13,872 bases of DNA from Pseudomonadota bacterium (GTDB lineage Bacteria; Pseudomonadota; Alphaproteobacteria; Rhodobacterales; Rhodobacteraceae): the NCBI GenBank assembly GCA_027592105.1, contig JAQCLA010000037.1, positions 1 to 13,872 of the forward strand. Reading direction: 5' to 3'. The position numbers and the translations under genes are program-made. The notes beneath the pieces are model-generated. The model was not told the origin of the DNA. It was given only the letters and a program-made list of their open reading frames with translations, and searched no databases. Of the stretch, positions 13,010 to 13,872 are shown one piece after another; position 1 is the first letter of the stretch, and each line of letters begins with the position of its first letter.

Positions 13010-13872
13010 ATGAGCTTTATCACCGATATTCACGCCCGCGAAATCCTTGACAGCCGCGGCAATCCCACCGTCGAGGTCGATGTGACACTGGAAGATGGTT
13101 CCATGGGCCGCGCGGCTGTCCCCTCGGGGGCCTCGACCGGCCTGCATGAGGCGGTGGAAAAGCGCGACGGTGACAAGAGCCGCTACATGGGCAAAGGCGT
13201 GCTGGAGGCCGTATCCGCCGTCAATGGCGAGATTGCTGATGCGCTGGTCGGCTTCGAGGCCACCGAGCAAGAAGCCATCGATGCCGCGCTATGCGAGCTT
13301 GACGGCACCGACAACAAGGGCCGTCTGGGCGCCAATGCGATCTTGGGCGTCAGCCTTGCCGTGGCCAAGGCCGCCGCGGAGTATTCGGCCCAACCGCTCT
13401 ACCGCTATGTCGGCGGCACCTCCGCCCGGCTGATGCCCGTGCCGATGATGAATATCATCAATGGCGGCGAACATGCCGACAACCCGATCGACATTCAGGA
13501 ATTCATGATCATGCCGGTTTCCGCGACCTCGATCGCGGATGCGGTGCGCATGGGCGCGGAGGTGTTCCACACCTTGAAAAAAGAGCTATCAGCAGCAGGC
13601 CTGTCCACCGGGATCGGCGATGAGGGTGGTTTCGCGCCCAACCTTAGCTCCACCCGCGATGCGCTTGATTTCGTTTTGAAATCTATCGAGAAGGCCGGCT
13701 ATACCCCCGGCGATGATATCATGCTGGCGCTGGATTGCGCGGCCACAGAATACTTCAAGGATGGCCGTTATGTTTTTGCAGGTGAAGGGAAAACCCTGAC
13801 CTCTGACGAGAATGTCGCCTATCTTGAGGCGCTGGTGAATGATTACCCGATCTTGTCCATCGAGGATGGCTG
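13010..13872 (+). CDS. eno: Enolase, N-terminal two thirds (3' end outside window)
   Basis: Enolase interconverts 2-phosphoglycerate and phosphoenolpyruvate in glycolysis and gluconeogenesis, and is often part of the RNA degradosome. The window shows 287 full codons of a family of about 425 residues. Motifs present are AREILDSRGNPTVEVDV (8-24), VPSGASTG (37-44), the mobile catalytic loop, NIINGGEHADNPIDIQEFMIMP (148-169), and GDEGGFAPNL (203-212), whose Glu205 is the general acid/base partner. ALDCAATEY follows with Mg ligand Asp242, and SIEDG with Mg ligand Glu285. The third Mg ligand and catalytic lysine lie beyond the edge. ATG 13010 has AAGGGGA (12997-13003) 6 bp upstream. It appears to be transcribed from its own promoter. 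Confidence 0.97.
   Translation, partial: MSFITDIHAREILDSRGNPTVEVDVTLEDGSMGRAAVPSGASTGLHEAVEKRDGDKSRYMGKGVLEAVSAVNGEIADALVGFEATEQEAIDAALCELDGTDNKGRLGANAILGVSLAVAKAAAEYSAQPLYRYVGGTSARLMPVPMMNIINGGEHADNPIDIQEFMIMPVSATSIADAVRMGAEVFHTLKKELSAAGLSTGIGDEGGFAPNLSSTRDALDFVLKSIEKAGYTPGDDIMLALDCAATEYFKDGRYVFAGEGKTLTSDENVAYLEALVNDYPILSIEDG

Noticed and set aside
12311..13270. A 319-codon minus-strand frame across the second transporter and the start of eno
   Set aside because: It is antisense to two recognised genes and to the eno promoter, with no domain seen.

Overview
The window is a GC-rich stretch of core chromosome from an alphaproteobacterium, most likely a member of the Rhodobacterales (Rhodobacter/Roseobacter relatives). 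This is inferred from the gene order trpC-moaC-moeA-lexA / comEC / gltX-gltA, from the alphaproteobacterial type of SOS box (direct GAAC repeats) in front of lexA, from a Fur/Mur-type regulator, and from a degenerate ComEC C-terminus. I see no rRNA, tRNA, CRISPR array, insertion sequence, prophage or integron. No gene-free stretch exceeds about 120 bases.

Layout. Positions 1-1967 (+) hold the 3' end of trpC, then moaC and moeA, packed as one operon that joins the end of the tryptophan pathway to molybdenum-cofactor synthesis. lexA (+) follows with its own promoter, over which three evenly spaced GAAC half-sites form an autoregulatory operator. comEC (-) faces lexA tail to tail and overlaps it by 7 bp. 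gltX (+) diverges from comEC across about 65 bp. gltA (citrate synthase, +) follows and ends in a strong intrinsic terminator. Directly after that terminator lies a short AT/GC-biphasic sequence that looks like a dispersed intergenic motif of this bacterial group.

Positions 8015-10448 (+) encode a nucleoside hydrolase and the protein adenylyltransferase SelO, separated by 52 bp that contain a 7-bp-stem hairpin next to the selO ribosome-binding site. A convergent EamA/DMT transporter (-) ends after a gap containing a perfect AT-rich inverted repeat. That transporter diverges from a Fur/Mur-family metal regulator (+), which is followed by a second, distinct EamA/DMT transporter (+). The window closes with the 5' two thirds of eno (enolase, +), behind a recognisable sigma-70-like promoter.

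Most genes are housekeeping: central carbon metabolism (gltA, eno), translation (gltX), cofactor and amino-acid synthesis (trpC, moaC, moeA), DNA damage control (lexA), DNA uptake (comEC), nucleoside salvage and redox-linked AMPylation (selO). I do not see a convincing new multi-gene system. The points most worth checking are small: the lexA operator architecture, the lexA/comEC overlap, the ComEC C-terminus without a metallo-beta-lactamase motif, the intergenic repeat after gltA, the inverted repeat between selO and the transporter, and the transporter-fur-transporter arrangement.
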